In this document: positions 43,598 to 51,915 of the stretch, piece after piece | Position numbering within the stretch: the stretch's first letter is position 1 | Layout: every line of letters begins with the position of its first letter | Assembly (NCBI RefSeq): GCF_014698475.1 | Contig: NZ_JACJTB010000030.1 | Span: 18,975 to 82,974 of the forward strand | Source: Nostoc spongiaeforme FACHB-130 | GTDB taxonomy: Bacteria > Cyanobacteriota > Cyanobacteriia > Cyanobacteriales > Nostocaceae | DNA length: 64,000 nt | Reading direction: 5' to 3' | Position numbers and translations under genes: made by a program | The notes under the pieces: generated by a model | The model's input: the letters and a program-made list of their open reading frames with translations, nothing else | What the model was told of the DNA's origin: nothing | Database searches by the model: none

Positions 43598-44719
43598 ATG
43601 TTAATAAAGTTACTAAGTGAACGTTACCAGGTTGTGCAAGTTTTAAGTCAAGGAATGTTTTGTAAAACTTACATGGCTGAAGACACGCATTTTCTGCACC
43701 GTCCCACCTGCGTGATCAAACATTTTTTACCGAGTAGCGAAATTTCTATTCCTGTGGAAATTCGCCGACGGCTATTTAATCGAGAAACTCAAGCACTACA
43801 AAAACTTGGCGACTATGATTTAGTTCCCCATTTGTTGACTTATTTTGAAGATGACCACGAATTTTACTTAGTACAACAATTTATTCCAGGACATACATTA
43901 AGTACAGAACTCCAGGCTGGTTGTTGTTGGACGCAAAGCCAAGTTATTCAACTTCTGCGTGAGGTTTTAGAAATTCTCGATTTTGTTCACAGTCATGGGT
44001 TAATACATCGAGATGTCAAACCCAGCAATATTATGCGCCGAACATCAGATAATCGCTTAGTCTTGATTGATTTTGGTGCAGTGAAACCAATCTTGACGCA
44101 ATTGTTTAAAGAGGAAAAAGGTTTAGTTCCGATTGAATACTCTACAATTGCGATCGGTACACCAGGATATATGCCAAGTGAACAGCAACGTGGTAGACCA
44201 AAACCTAATAGTGATATCTATGCTTTAGGGATGATTGCAATTCAAGCACTCACCGGCGTACATCCCACACAATTACCAGAAAACCGCAAAACAGGTGAAA
44301 TTATTTGGCAACATTTAGCTAAGGTAAATGTTGAATTTGCTGCGGTAATTAATAAAATGGTGCGTTATCAGTTTCAAGACCGATATAAATCCGCGAAGGA
44401 AGTATTAGAAGCACTATTACCGCATATAAATAATCAAGATGCTACCCTGCTGTCAAAATTTCCATCTCACAATAATTTATCTGCATATCAATCTAATGCA
44501 GTGATGAGTAGTACCATATCAGCGCCACTTTTAGAAAAACCAAGTAGTATTCCTGAAACTTCTGTTATTCCTAAAAACTCACCTTTAATCATTGGTTTAG
44601 TTATTGGTGCGGTTTCTGGTTTAATTTTGATGGTTGTGAGTTATTGGTCTTTGCAGATAATTTCCCCTGAACCTAACATTCAAAATTCCTTACCCACCCC
44701 AGGGAATATCAATCGTTAG
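43598..44719 (+). CDS. Serine/threonine protein kinase with C-terminal membrane helix
   Basis: 373 residues. Cytoplasmic kinase domain at ~8-275: glycine-loop region LSQGMFCKTYMAED, catalytic Lys in CVIKHFLP, HRDVKPSNIM catalytic loop, IDFGAVKP (DFG), GTPGYMPSEQ activation segment (PSEQ type common in cyanobacterial kinases). All residues needed for activity are present. A Ser/Pro linker leads to one membrane helix (~330-352, LIIGLVIGAVSGLILMVVSY) and a short tail. It is divergent from a phosphate-binding-type gene with a shared 116-base promoter region. The same two domains are fused in the protein at 9838. Confidence 0.9.
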   Translation: MLIKLLSERYQVVQVLSQGMFCKTYMAEDTHFLHRPTCVIKHFLPSSEISIPVEIRRRLFNRETQALQKLGDYDLVPHLLTYFEDDHEFYLVQQFIPGHTLSTELQAGCCWTQSQVIQLLREVLEILDFVHSHGLIHRDVKPSNIMRRTSDNRLVLIDFGAVKPILTQLFKEEKGLVPIEYSTIAIGTPGYMPSEQQRGRPKPNSDIYALGMIAIQALTGVHPTQLPENRKTGEIIWQHLAKVNVEFAAVINKMVRYQFQDRYKSAKEVLEALLPHINNQDATLLSKFPSHNNLSAYQSNAVMSSTISAPLLEKPSSIPETSVIPKNSPLIIGLVIGAVSGLILMVVSYWSLQIISPEPNIQNSLPTPGNINR

Positions 44720-44779
44720 AAATGATTGGAAAATGGGTGTAGTGGTGAATCGATATGGTTTATTCACATCTTGCACCAA

Positions 44780-44825
44780 GCGACTGAAGTCGCAGCTATA
44801 CAGACAAAACCCGCCTGCGCGGGTT
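44780..44825. repeat. Double palindrome repeat (GCGACTGAAGTCGC ... AACCCGC/GCGGGTT)
   Basis: GCGACT-GA-AGTCGC (44780-44793) followed by AACCCGC-CTGC-GCGGGTT (44808-44825), a two-hairpin unit that I recognise as a common dispersed repeat in Nostocales. It sits 60 bases after the kinase stop and may end its transcript. Confidence 0.65.
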
Positions 44826-44870
44826 GTAAATAAACCACTCATTTTACATTACTGATTTCCTACTCAGGAC

Positions 44871-45011
44871 TCAGGACTCAGCACTTTGTATTATTTGCGA
44901 TTGATTAGAATTTGGTTGGGTACTGTCGCGGTGAATTAAAAATGCCACGATCGCCAGCACAGTTAAATTAACAGCTAAAATGCCAACGGCACTCCATACC
45001 CAAATTTTCAT
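44871..45011 (-). CDS. Small single-span membrane protein downstream of crtR (46 residues)
   Basis: MKIWVWSAVGILAVNLTVLA then IVAFLIHRDSTQPN: one hydrophobic helix (~4-26) followed by a short polar tail whose last residues are encoded by a dispersed ACTCAGCACT repeat. GGAGG lies 6 bases before the ATG, strong support for translation. It starts 17 bases after the crtR stop, so the two are probably cotranscribed. Function unknown. Confidence 0.65.
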   Translation of the reverse strand: MKIWVWSAVGILAVNLTVLAIVAFLIHRDSTQPNSNQSQIIQSAES

Positions 45012-45027
45012 TTCAGCCTCCGAATTG

Positions 45028-45930
45028 TTAGTTATCAGTTGGCTTATGATGATGAAACCGAATTCCTAAAAAAATGTCGTAAACAAATTCAAAAAAATCT
45101 TTTTTTTGTAATAATCCCGAAGTTTGATAACAGCCTTTTGCATCTAAAAGTGGCTTCATCACATAATATGCTGGTTGATAATTGTACCAGGGAATTGAAG
45201 GCCAAAGATGATGCACTAGGTGATAGTTCTGTCCCATAATCAAGAGATTAAGAATGGGATTGGGATAGACGCGGGCATTTTTCCAGCGATCGCGCTCTAC
45301 AAACGGTCGATGTGGCAGATAATCAAAAAACAATCCCAATGCTATGCCAACTATAAAGGCGGGAATAAACCAAAAATTGAGAATATAACCTAAAAATCCA
45401 TACTGAACGGAAATATAGACAATAGTCACAACAATCAAGCGGCTGATAAACCACTCTAACAATTCATATTTCCGCCACAGTTTTCTTTTAAAGAAAAACA
45501 CCTCATGGTATAAAAACCTCACTGCAATCAACCACAAAGGCCCCCCTGTAGAGACATAATGATCCGGGTCATCTTCGGGATGATTGACATTACCATGATG
45601 TTGCAAATGTACGCGCGTAAACACAGGAAACGCAAAAGCCAATATTAAAGCACTACCATGACCCAGCATCGCGTTAATAATCCGGTTACGATGTGCAGAC
45701 TGGTGACAAGCATCGTGAATTACTGTCCCAGAGCCATGCAAAGCTAGGGTATTAATCGAAAAGCATAACCAGTGCGGCCATTCCCACAACCAGTAGCCAA
45801 AATTTGATAGCACCAGCATTGTGACAGCAGACAAAAAAATTAACATTGTCGGGCTGAAATTACCAGGAGGCTCTAAGAATTCCTTGGGTGGGATTTTCAA
45901 TACTTTCTGTTCTGCCTCCAACGCCAGCAT
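45028..45930 (-). CDS. crtR: Beta-carotene hydroxylase
   Basis: 300-residue di-iron membrane enzyme adding 3-hydroxyl groups to beta-ionone rings (zeaxanthin and related pigments). Four or so membrane helices and the histidine boxes of the fatty-acid desaturase superfamily: HDACHQSAH, HLQHHGNVNHPEDDPDHY and HLVHHLWPSIPWYNY, plus FFDYLPHRPF. Length and sequence fit CrtR, not CrtW or CrtO. The final residues are His-rich (RFHHHKP). Divergent from pyk across 435 bases holding promoters only. Followed closely by a small membrane protein gene. Confidence 0.92.
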   Translation of the reverse strand: MLALEAEQKVLKIPPKEFLEPPGNFSPTMLIFLSAVTMLVLSNFGYWLWEWPHWLCFSINTLALHGSGTVIHDACHQSAHRNRIINAMLGHGSALILAFAFPVFTRVHLQHHGNVNHPEDDPDHYVSTGGPLWLIAVRFLYHEVFFFKRKLWRKYELLEWFISRLIVVTIVYISVQYGFLGYILNFWFIPAFIVGIALGLFFDYLPHRPFVERDRWKNARVYPNPILNLLIMGQNYHLVHHLWPSIPWYNYQPAYYVMKPLLDAKGCYQTSGLLQKKDFFEFVYDIFLGIRFHHHKPTDN

Positions 45931-46365
45931 TCTTTACTCCTTACCTGCTCAAACATTACGAATATACGATCAATATTAGTAAAAAATAAAGTTTAATGAA
46001 GTTTTGTATAGCAATTTTTTATCTAAACATCTGCTTCACAGCAGATGAATAACGCTATGATTCCAAACGAAACCCAAGTATTTGCTGATGATTAGGGTGT
46101 GTCCCTCAGTTATTAAAGTGTAGAAAGAAAATATATTCCTGGGGAGAGAGGGCATCAAGTTTAGTGTACGATAACTATTCTGTTCCTTAGTTCCTGGGAA
46201 TAATCAACGGGAAAACTCAGCAATTTACATTCAAAATCTTTTCTAAAATCTACTCTTTATCTGCCCCTCGCTAACTGCTTAAATTTATTGGTGTGGCAGT
46301 AACTGAATACAGCATCTCCCTGAACTTACTATGACTGCTTAATAAGCTCCCTAAAATCAGCCCCT

Positions 46366-48132
46366 ATGCAATTAAGAGATTCTCTACGTCGGACAAAAAT
46401 TGTCGCTACAATTGGCCCCGCTACCAGCAGCCCAGAAATGCTCAAAGCGATTATCGAAGCAGGAGCAACCACGCTGCGCCTTAACTTTTCTCATGGTACT
46501 CATGCTGATCACCAGCGAAATATTCGCTTAATTAGGCAAACTGCTTTTGAACTTAATCAGCCAGTGGCAATTTTGCAAGACTTGCAAGGGCCAAAAATTC
46601 GCTTAGGGCGGTTTGAAGATGGGTCTATAGTTTTAGCAAAAGGCGATCGCTTCATCTTAACTAATCGCCAAGTTGTAGGTACACAAGAAATTAGCTGTGT
46701 AACCTACGAATATTTGGCAGAAGAAGTCCCATCTGGAGCGAAAATTCTTCTCGATGATGGACGAGTCGAGATGGTGGTGGAAGAAACCAATCGGGAAAAA
46801 GGTGATTTGCATTGCCGTGTAACAGTCGGTGGCAAACTATCTAACAACAAAGGTGTAAACTTTCCTGGGGTTTACCTGTCCATTAAAGCCATGACCGACA
46901 AAGACCGCGAGGACTTAATGTTTGGTCTCGACCAAGGTGTAGATTGGGTAGCACTTTCCTTTGTCCGCAACCCCCAGGATGTGATCGAAATCAAAGAACT
47001 GATTTCTAGCACCGGTAAGCAAGTACCAGTCATTGCCAAAATTGAAAAGCACGAAGCTATTGAACAAATGGAAGCCGTTCTAGCTTTGTGTGATGGCGTA
47101 ATGGTTGCTAGAGGTGACTTAGGGGTTGAACTACCAGCCGAAGATGTCCCTGTACTACAAAAACGGTTAATTTCCACAGCCAACCGTTTGGGGATTCCCA
47201 TCATCACCGCTACCCAAATGTTAGATAGCATGGTGAGCAATCCCCGCCCCACCCGCGCCGAAGTATCAGACGTAGCCAACGCCATTTTAGATGGTACGGA
47301 TGCAGTCATGCTTTCTAACGAAACAGCCGTTGGTAGCTACCCAGTGGAAGCAGTCGCCACAATGGCGCGGATTGCTGAACGTATCGAACAAGAACAACGG
47401 AACTCAGACATCCGCCTACTGCGAGATAGTAGACGTTCCATTCCCAACGCTATTAGCCAAGCTGTCGGTCAAATTGCTGAAAACTTGGGCGCAGCCGCAA
47501 TCATGACCTTAACCCAAACTGGGGCGACGGCGCGTAACGTTTCTAAATTCCGTCCCCATACCCCCATTTTGGCGGTGACACCCCACGTCAACGTAGCGCG
47601 ACAATTACAACTAGTTTGGGGTGTGAAACCACTGCTAGTATTGGGACTACCTTCCACTGGTCAAACCTTCCAAGCAGCCATCAACGTTGCTCAAGAACAT
47701 AAATTACTGTTTGAAGGCGATTTGGTCGTGATGACTGCTGGTACATTGCAAGGCGTTTCTGGTTCCACAGACTTAATTAAAGTTGAAGTAGTGACAGCTG
47801 TATTAGGTCAAGGAATTGGACTGGGACAAGGTTCTGTTAGTGGTCGCGCCAGAGTTGCTCAAACAGGAATGGATGTCAGCAACTTTAACCCCGGCGATAT
47901 CTTAGTCGCCCCCCGCACTGGTGCTGATTTTGTCGATGCCATCCGCAAAGCATCTGGTATTATCACTGAGGAAGAAAGCTTGACTTGTCACGCCGCCGTG
48001 ATTGGCTTACGCCTGGGCGTACCTGTAATTGTTGGTGTGAAGAAAGCCACCCAAGTTATCCGTGATGGAGCGATTTTAACTTTGGATGTGCAGCGTGGTT
48101 TAGTTTACTCCGGCGCAGTGGGAACACCGTAA
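46366..48132 (+). CDS. pyk: Pyruvate kinase with C-terminal mobile domain
   Basis: 588 residues. Converts phosphoenolpyruvate and ADP to pyruvate and ATP. RRTKIVATIGPATSSPEML at the start, TTLRLNFSHGTHADH, KIRLG, GLDQGVDWVALSFVR, VIAKIEKHEAIEQM (catalytic Lys region), VMVARGDLGVELPAE and ATQMLDSM are standard. After the usual ~475 residues comes an extra domain of the PEP-utilising mobile type (GDILVAPRTGADFVDAIRKA, LTCHAAVIGLRLGVPVIVG) with the His of the TCHAA motif. This longer form occurs in cyanobacteria and Firmicutes; the role of the His is unsettled. Confidence 0.95.
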   Translation: MQLRDSLRRTKIVATIGPATSSPEMLKAIIEAGATTLRLNFSHGTHADHQRNIRLIRQTAFELNQPVAILQDLQGPKIRLGRFEDGSIVLAKGDRFILTNRQVVGTQEISCVTYEYLAEEVPSGAKILLDDGRVEMVVEETNREKGDLHCRVTVGGKLSNNKGVNFPGVYLSIKAMTDKDREDLMFGLDQGVDWVALSFVRNPQDVIEIKELISSTGKQVPVIAKIEKHEAIEQMEAVLALCDGVMVARGDLGVELPAEDVPVLQKRLISTANRLGIPIITATQMLDSMVSNPRPTRAEVSDVANAILDGTDAVMLSNETAVGSYPVEAVATMARIAERIEQEQRNSDIRLLRDSRRSIPNAISQAVGQIAENLGAAAIMTLTQTGATARNVSKFRPHTPILAVTPHVNVARQLQLVWGVKPLLVLGLPSTGQTFQAAINVAQEHKLLFEGDLVVMTAGTLQGVSGSTDLIKVEVVTAVLGQGIGLGQGSVSGRARVAQTGMDVSNFNPGDILVAPRTGADFVDAIRKASGIITEEESLTCHAAVIGLRLGVPVIVGVKKATQVIRDGAILTLDVQRGLVYSGAVGTP

Positions 48133-48159
48133 AAAGGCAAAAGGCACAAAGCACAATAA

Positions 48160-48747
48160 CTACTCTGGTTGAGTTTCAAAGTTAACTCGTTCGTAAATCT
48201 GGCGATGGGGAATTTGGCAGTTAGCAGCAACTAAAGTTAAAACGCCATCTTCATCGTCAGATTCTCTAAATAGCCAATTGCCATCAGGCGTTTTGCTAAA
48301 CTGCTCAACGTGGAATTGATATTGGTCAATCAAAATATATTCTTGAAATTCGGGAATGGAGCGATAATAAGTAAATTTATCCCCTCTATCTCTACTACTA
48401 GTAGATTTAGAAAGCACTTCAAAAATAATGCAGGGGTTTAGTACTGTGTCTTTTCGTTTTTCTTGGAAGATGGCTTCATCTTTGATGATCAAAACATCAG
48501 GATATGTGTATGCTTGGTAACGCGGAATCCAGAGCCGCAAGTCATTGGCATAAACATTATAATTTTGTTGTTTCAGGCTGGGTGAAAGAGCTAATACTAA
48601 GTTGATAATAATTTGGTTATGATTAAGTGAGCCTCCGGTCATTGGTATAATTTCTCCATCACTATATTCACTGCGGTACTCAGCAGCCTCTTCATGTGCC
48701 AAGTATTCCTCAGTGGAGTATTGACGGGGGGGAGTCTGCACAACCAT
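48160..48747 (-). CDS. Uma2 family endonuclease-like protein
   Basis: 195 residues of the Uma2 (DUF820) PD-(D/E)XK family. It begins TPPRQYSTEEYLAHEEAAEY and shows YPDVLII (Asp), CIIFEVLSKSTSSRDRGDKF (Glu...Lys) and EYILIDQYQFHVEQF. Different subgroup from the gene at 39174. It is convergent with pyk, with 27 bases between stops. Function unknown; such genes are often mobile or defence-associated. Confidence 0.82.
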   Translation of the reverse strand: MVVQTPPRQYSTEEYLAHEEAAEYRSEYSDGEIIPMTGGSLNHNQIIINLVLALSPSLKQQNYNVYANDLRLWIPRYQAYTYPDVLIIKDEAIFQEKRKDTVLNPCIIFEVLSKSTSSRDRGDKFTYYRSIPEFQEYILIDQYQFHVEQFSKTPDGNWLFRESDDEDGVLTLVAANCQIPHRQIYERVNFETQPE

Positions 48748-48815
48748 AGGATTTATTTAACCAGGAAACATTAGCCTCATTATAAATAGGGTGATGAGAG
48801 TTTTGCGATCGCTCC

Positions 48816-48938
48816 TCATTGTTTACCGCAATAGATATGATGACCAAACAGTTGCTTAACTTTGGTAGTTAATGGGTCAGCAATAAAATATTTGATGCAC
48901 ACACTGGTATCTACCACGCATCGGAGAGGTGTGGTCAT
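48816..48938 (-). pseudogene. Truncated PIN-domain toxin (VapC/FitB-like)
   Basis: Encodes only MTTPLRCVVDTSVCIKYFIA + DPLTTKVKQLFGHHIYCGKQ then stops. The start carries the first PIN aspartate (VVDTSVCIK), but intact toxins have ~130 residues and three further acids. Its ATG overlaps the antitoxin stop (ATGA), the usual coupled arrangement, so it was once a functional partner. Now it is presumably inactive. Confidence 0.7.
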
Positions 48939-49201
48939 CTGTCGCGGTCTTCTCGAATTAATGCTGTACTATCAGTCCATTCCACATCAGTCCGACGACT
49001 TTCACGGCGAAGGCGAATCTCTTCTAAAAGTTTAGGGACATTTTTGTACCTTTCGTCTTGTGTTGGCTGTATTGTTGTCTGCAAAGCATCCTGCAAAATT
49101 TTAATAACTTGAGCCTCAACTGAGCTATTTTCCGCTTTCGCTAACTCTTGCAGTTGTGCATATAACTCATCGGGTATATTCAAGGCATTAAGGGTAGCCA
49201 T
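48935..49201 (-). CDS. VapB/FitA-like antitoxin
   Basis: 88 residues. MATLNALNIPDELYAQLQEL begins a ribbon-helix-helix DNA-binding domain, and the C-terminal half (KLLEEIRLRRESRRTDVEWT) would wrap the toxin. GGGAGG lies 8 bases before the ATG at 49201, so the upstream GTG at 49216 is not used. The partner PIN toxin is truncated, leaving a solitary antitoxin. Confidence 0.75.
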   Translation of the reverse strand: MATLNALNIPDELYAQLQELAKAENSSVEAQVIKILQDALQTTIQPTQDERYKNVPKLLEEIRLRRESRRTDVEWTDSTALIREDRDR

Positions 49202-49380
49202 TGCTCGACCTCCCACAAGAATTTATTGGTAATGGTAGCACGATGAGAGTTTAGAAAGTGGCGATCGCATCTCTCTTTTGAGACAGTTTAGTTAAGTATC
49301 CACTATGATGATAATACCCAAAAAAATCACTCAAGTTTTTATTTCACTATCAAAACAGATGATTCCTAAAGGGGTATTAA

Positions 49381-49863
49381 GTGGATGATTACTTTGAAGA
49401 ATTAATTCTTATGAGCAGCAATATTTCAAGTCCATTAAAGCTTGTTGTTTGGCAACCATGTCGTTGGAAAAATAAATATTTAGATACAAACACACATGGT
49501 TTAGTTGATCCCACATTCTATCAGGAACAAATTTATTCTTGGGAACCCTTTGGAGATCCCTTTGGTTCAGTAACCAGTAGTGAACAGACTCAACGATTAA
49601 GAGAAGAATTAATTGAAAAATTTACACTAGAAATAAACCCAGACAAACGTGGAATTGAACAATTCAAGAAAGTTATCCAAGTAATAGACGAGATTTTGTC
49701 TAATGGCGAATCATCTTGGAGTGATTTAGAAGAGCTTGGACGCTTATCTAATAATGATAGTGTCAACCTTCGTCAACATCAACTTCTAGCCTTACGCCAG
49801 CATATTCAGTGGCTGTGTGATACGTTTGTTAATGTTCCAGATATCAATGTATCCCTTCATTAA
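49381..49863 (+). CDS. First gene of PIN-AAA operon, unknown (160 residues)
   Basis: Starts at GTG with AAAGGGG about 6 bases upstream. Sequence: MDDYFEELILMSSNISSPLK..., aromatic N-terminal half (KYLDTNTHGLVDPTFYQEQI) and helical C-terminal half with conserved-looking charged residues (QLLALRQHIQWLCDTFVNVP). No domain is recognised, no signal peptide or membrane span. It lies 12 bases before the next gene, so it is certainly cotranscribed with the nuclease and ATPase genes. A role as a specificity or inhibitor subunit is conceivable. Confidence 0.75.
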   Translation: MDDYFEELILMSSNISSPLKLVVWQPCRWKNKYLDTNTHGLVDPTFYQEQIYSWEPFGDPFGSVTSSEQTQRLREELIEKFTLEINPDKRGIEQFKKVIQVIDEILSNGESSWSDLEELGRLSNNDSVNLRQHQLLALRQHIQWLCDTFVNVPDINVSLH

Positions 49864-49875
49864 AAGAATAACCTT

Positions 49876-51915
49876 ATGAAATTAAAATTATTTAGTAAAG
49901 AAGATGCACTAAAATGTATCGCACAAATAGGTAAAAATGGTGAGCCCTTTGAAATATTTCTTGGTGAAGATATTTGTTTTGGACGTGACAAATGGGTGAA
50001 TGTTGGAACTATTGCATTACAATCAGGAGGACAATATCTTGAAAATGAGACCAGATACGATGAGTATTGTGCTGCTAAATTTGGTGGCTTTGAATGGCAA
50101 ACACTATCTTTAGAGAAACTCAATGACAATATTACTGAAGCTCTTGGGAATTCACAGAGTAAAGATAGAGTTCAAAAAGCTTTCAGAGAAGGATTGCAGG
50201 ATGTACTCCGGAGGACATTATTACTTTTACCTATTTTTGATATTGAAACTATTGGCAAAATACCTTTACAAAAACCGATAACGATTGTTACAGATACATC
50301 AGCTATTCACCAAGGAGGACTTGATTTTATTTGTCGCTTTCTTAGTCCTTGGGCAAGAATAAAAGTACCAGCTATTGTTCATATGGAAATAATTAATCAA
50401 GTAGATAGGTACTTTGCAACTCGCAGAGACAGTCAAAAAAAGAATAAACCTGTCGCCGCGGCACTTCGAGAACATATTCTCAGCCAGGGTGGTCAACGAA
50501 CTTTACTTCGTCTAGAATTTTCAGATGCAGAAATAGAACGTGGTGACTTAGGTGCAGATCCCCTTCGGGGTATTGTGACACCGAGTAGCGATCCTGAAGA
50601 TGGTAATCTTAAACTACAAGAGATTGTTAGGAGTTTTGCTGATCGTCTGATTTTAGAAACTGCACGACGCTTTCAAACTCAAGTTCGTCCGGATCATGCA
50701 CTAGCTCTTCTAACTAGCGATCAAGGTCTAGCCAGAATGACGATGGCTGAAGGAATGGATGTATTCTTTTTTGAATCTCGTTCTTTTCCTAAATTTGATG
50801 ATAGAAAACTCACAGGCTGTCTTTTTCATCCTTTCAGTCAGAAAGTATATACAGTACCACTAACAGATGTTCTTTGGGAATTAGCTGTATCTTTTGGATG
50901 CCTTCGCTTACAAAATTCCAATACTAACGAGTCATTAGAATTATGGGGCATACCGAGTGGGGAATATACTTGGCAGCCACTTCATATCAAAGATGATCTT
51001 CTTTGGGGAAATTTTAACTATGGAACATCCTTTACTACCACAGATAATACCTCTACTTTACTATCAACAGATATAGAAAACTCAGGTCAGACAGATGTAG
51101 TCCCTAGCCAAAATATAGAACCAAGAGCTAAAGCATACGCATTTAGTCCAGATCAAATGCTATTGCTAATGAAAATGTTAGTAGAAAAGCGAGAATTAAC
51201 TAACCAAGAAGCTCAAGATAGATTAGGATTAAAACATCAAAATCGTTACAATTTGTACAAAAACTTTTTAAAGAGTGGTTCATTTGTTGAAGTTAATGAT
51301 AGCAGAATTTTCTGTACAGAATTACTTAATATTTTTTGGAAAAGCATCTTGAATGAAGATTATCTAAATATTTTATTATATCTGAATAAAATACCCTCAT
51401 TTGAGGCATTATATAATTATATAAATCAAGGTAGGAGCGTTGAATATAGCACATTACCAATTTCAAATAAAGCAAAATCAACTTATATCAAGCTGGGTGA
51501 AATAGCTTGTGCCTGGTTGAATATACAAAACCAAAAAATTGTTGCCACTGATAACATACCTGATTTACCAGATTTGGCTAATTTAGCAGTAGAGGTTTAT
51601 AACTCAATCCGTTCACAGGTAAACACAGAATGGATACTTACTGGTCGCTGGTTAGAAGAATTAGCTATTAAATATGCTGTTCATCCTATATGGGCAAGAA
51701 AACTTGTGAAAGAAGCACAAGAACAAACCTTAATTAATCTCTATGCTGAAGGCTCTACTCCAGATACTCGTTTTGAACAGCACGATTTATGGATAATTAA
51801 GACAAGTGACGGGCTTCCACAGTTAGAAAGAGTTTATTTGTATCATGGAGATTTTCTGATACCTGGTACATCTGCCGTACGTATCAAGCTAGAAGGAGTT
51901 AAAAATGCCTCTTGA
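49876..51915 (+). CDS. PIN-type nuclease with possible winged helix (679 residues)
   Basis: An N-terminal ~130-residue region of unknown fold is followed by a PIN-like nuclease domain (~135-325): PITIVTDTSAIHQGGLDF (first Asp), AIVHMEIINQVDRY (Glu), FADRLILETARRFQ (Asp) and ALLTSDQGLARMTMAEGM (Ser-Asp). These four acids fit a complete PIN active site. It contains the insert RGIVTPSSDPEDGN. A helical segment at ~435-480 (LVEKRELTNQEAQDRLGLKH) could be a winged helix. The C-terminus is a small alpha-beta region. It overlaps the following ATPase gene by 11 bases. Cytoplasmic. Likely an RNA or DNA nuclease controlled by the ATPase; target unknown. Confidence 0.78.
   Translation: MKLKLFSKEDALKCIAQIGKNGEPFEIFLGEDICFGRDKWVNVGTIALQSGGQYLENETRYDEYCAAKFGGFEWQTLSLEKLNDNITEALGNSQSKDRVQKAFREGLQDVLRRTLLLLPIFDIETIGKIPLQKPITIVTDTSAIHQGGLDFICRFLSPWARIKVPAIVHMEIINQVDRYFATRRDSQKKNKPVAAALREHILSQGGQRTLLRLEFSDAEIERGDLGADPLRGIVTPSSDPEDGNLKLQEIVRSFADRLILETARRFQTQVRPDHALALLTSDQGLARMTMAEGMDVFFFESRSFPKFDDRKLTGCLFHPFSQKVYTVPLTDVLWELAVSFGCLRLQNSNTNESLELWGIPSGEYTWQPLHIKDDLLWGNFNYGTSFTTTDNTSTLLSTDIENSGQTDVVPSQNIEPRAKAYAFSPDQMLLLMKMLVEKRELTNQEAQDRLGLKHQNRYNLYKNFLKSGSFVEVNDSRIFCTELLNIFWKSILNEDYLNILLYLNKIPSFEALYNYINQGRSVEYSTLPISNKAKSTYIKLGEIACAWLNIQNQKIVATDNIPDLPDLANLAVEVYNSIRSQVNTEWILTGRWLEELAIKYAVHPIWARKLVKEAQEQTLINLYAEGSTPDTRFEQHDLWIIKTSDGLPQLERVYLYHGDFLIPGTSAVRIKLEGVKNAS

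Noticed and set aside
48160..48747. Transposon origin of the Uma2 genes
   Set aside because: No inverted repeats or target duplications flank either Uma2 gene.
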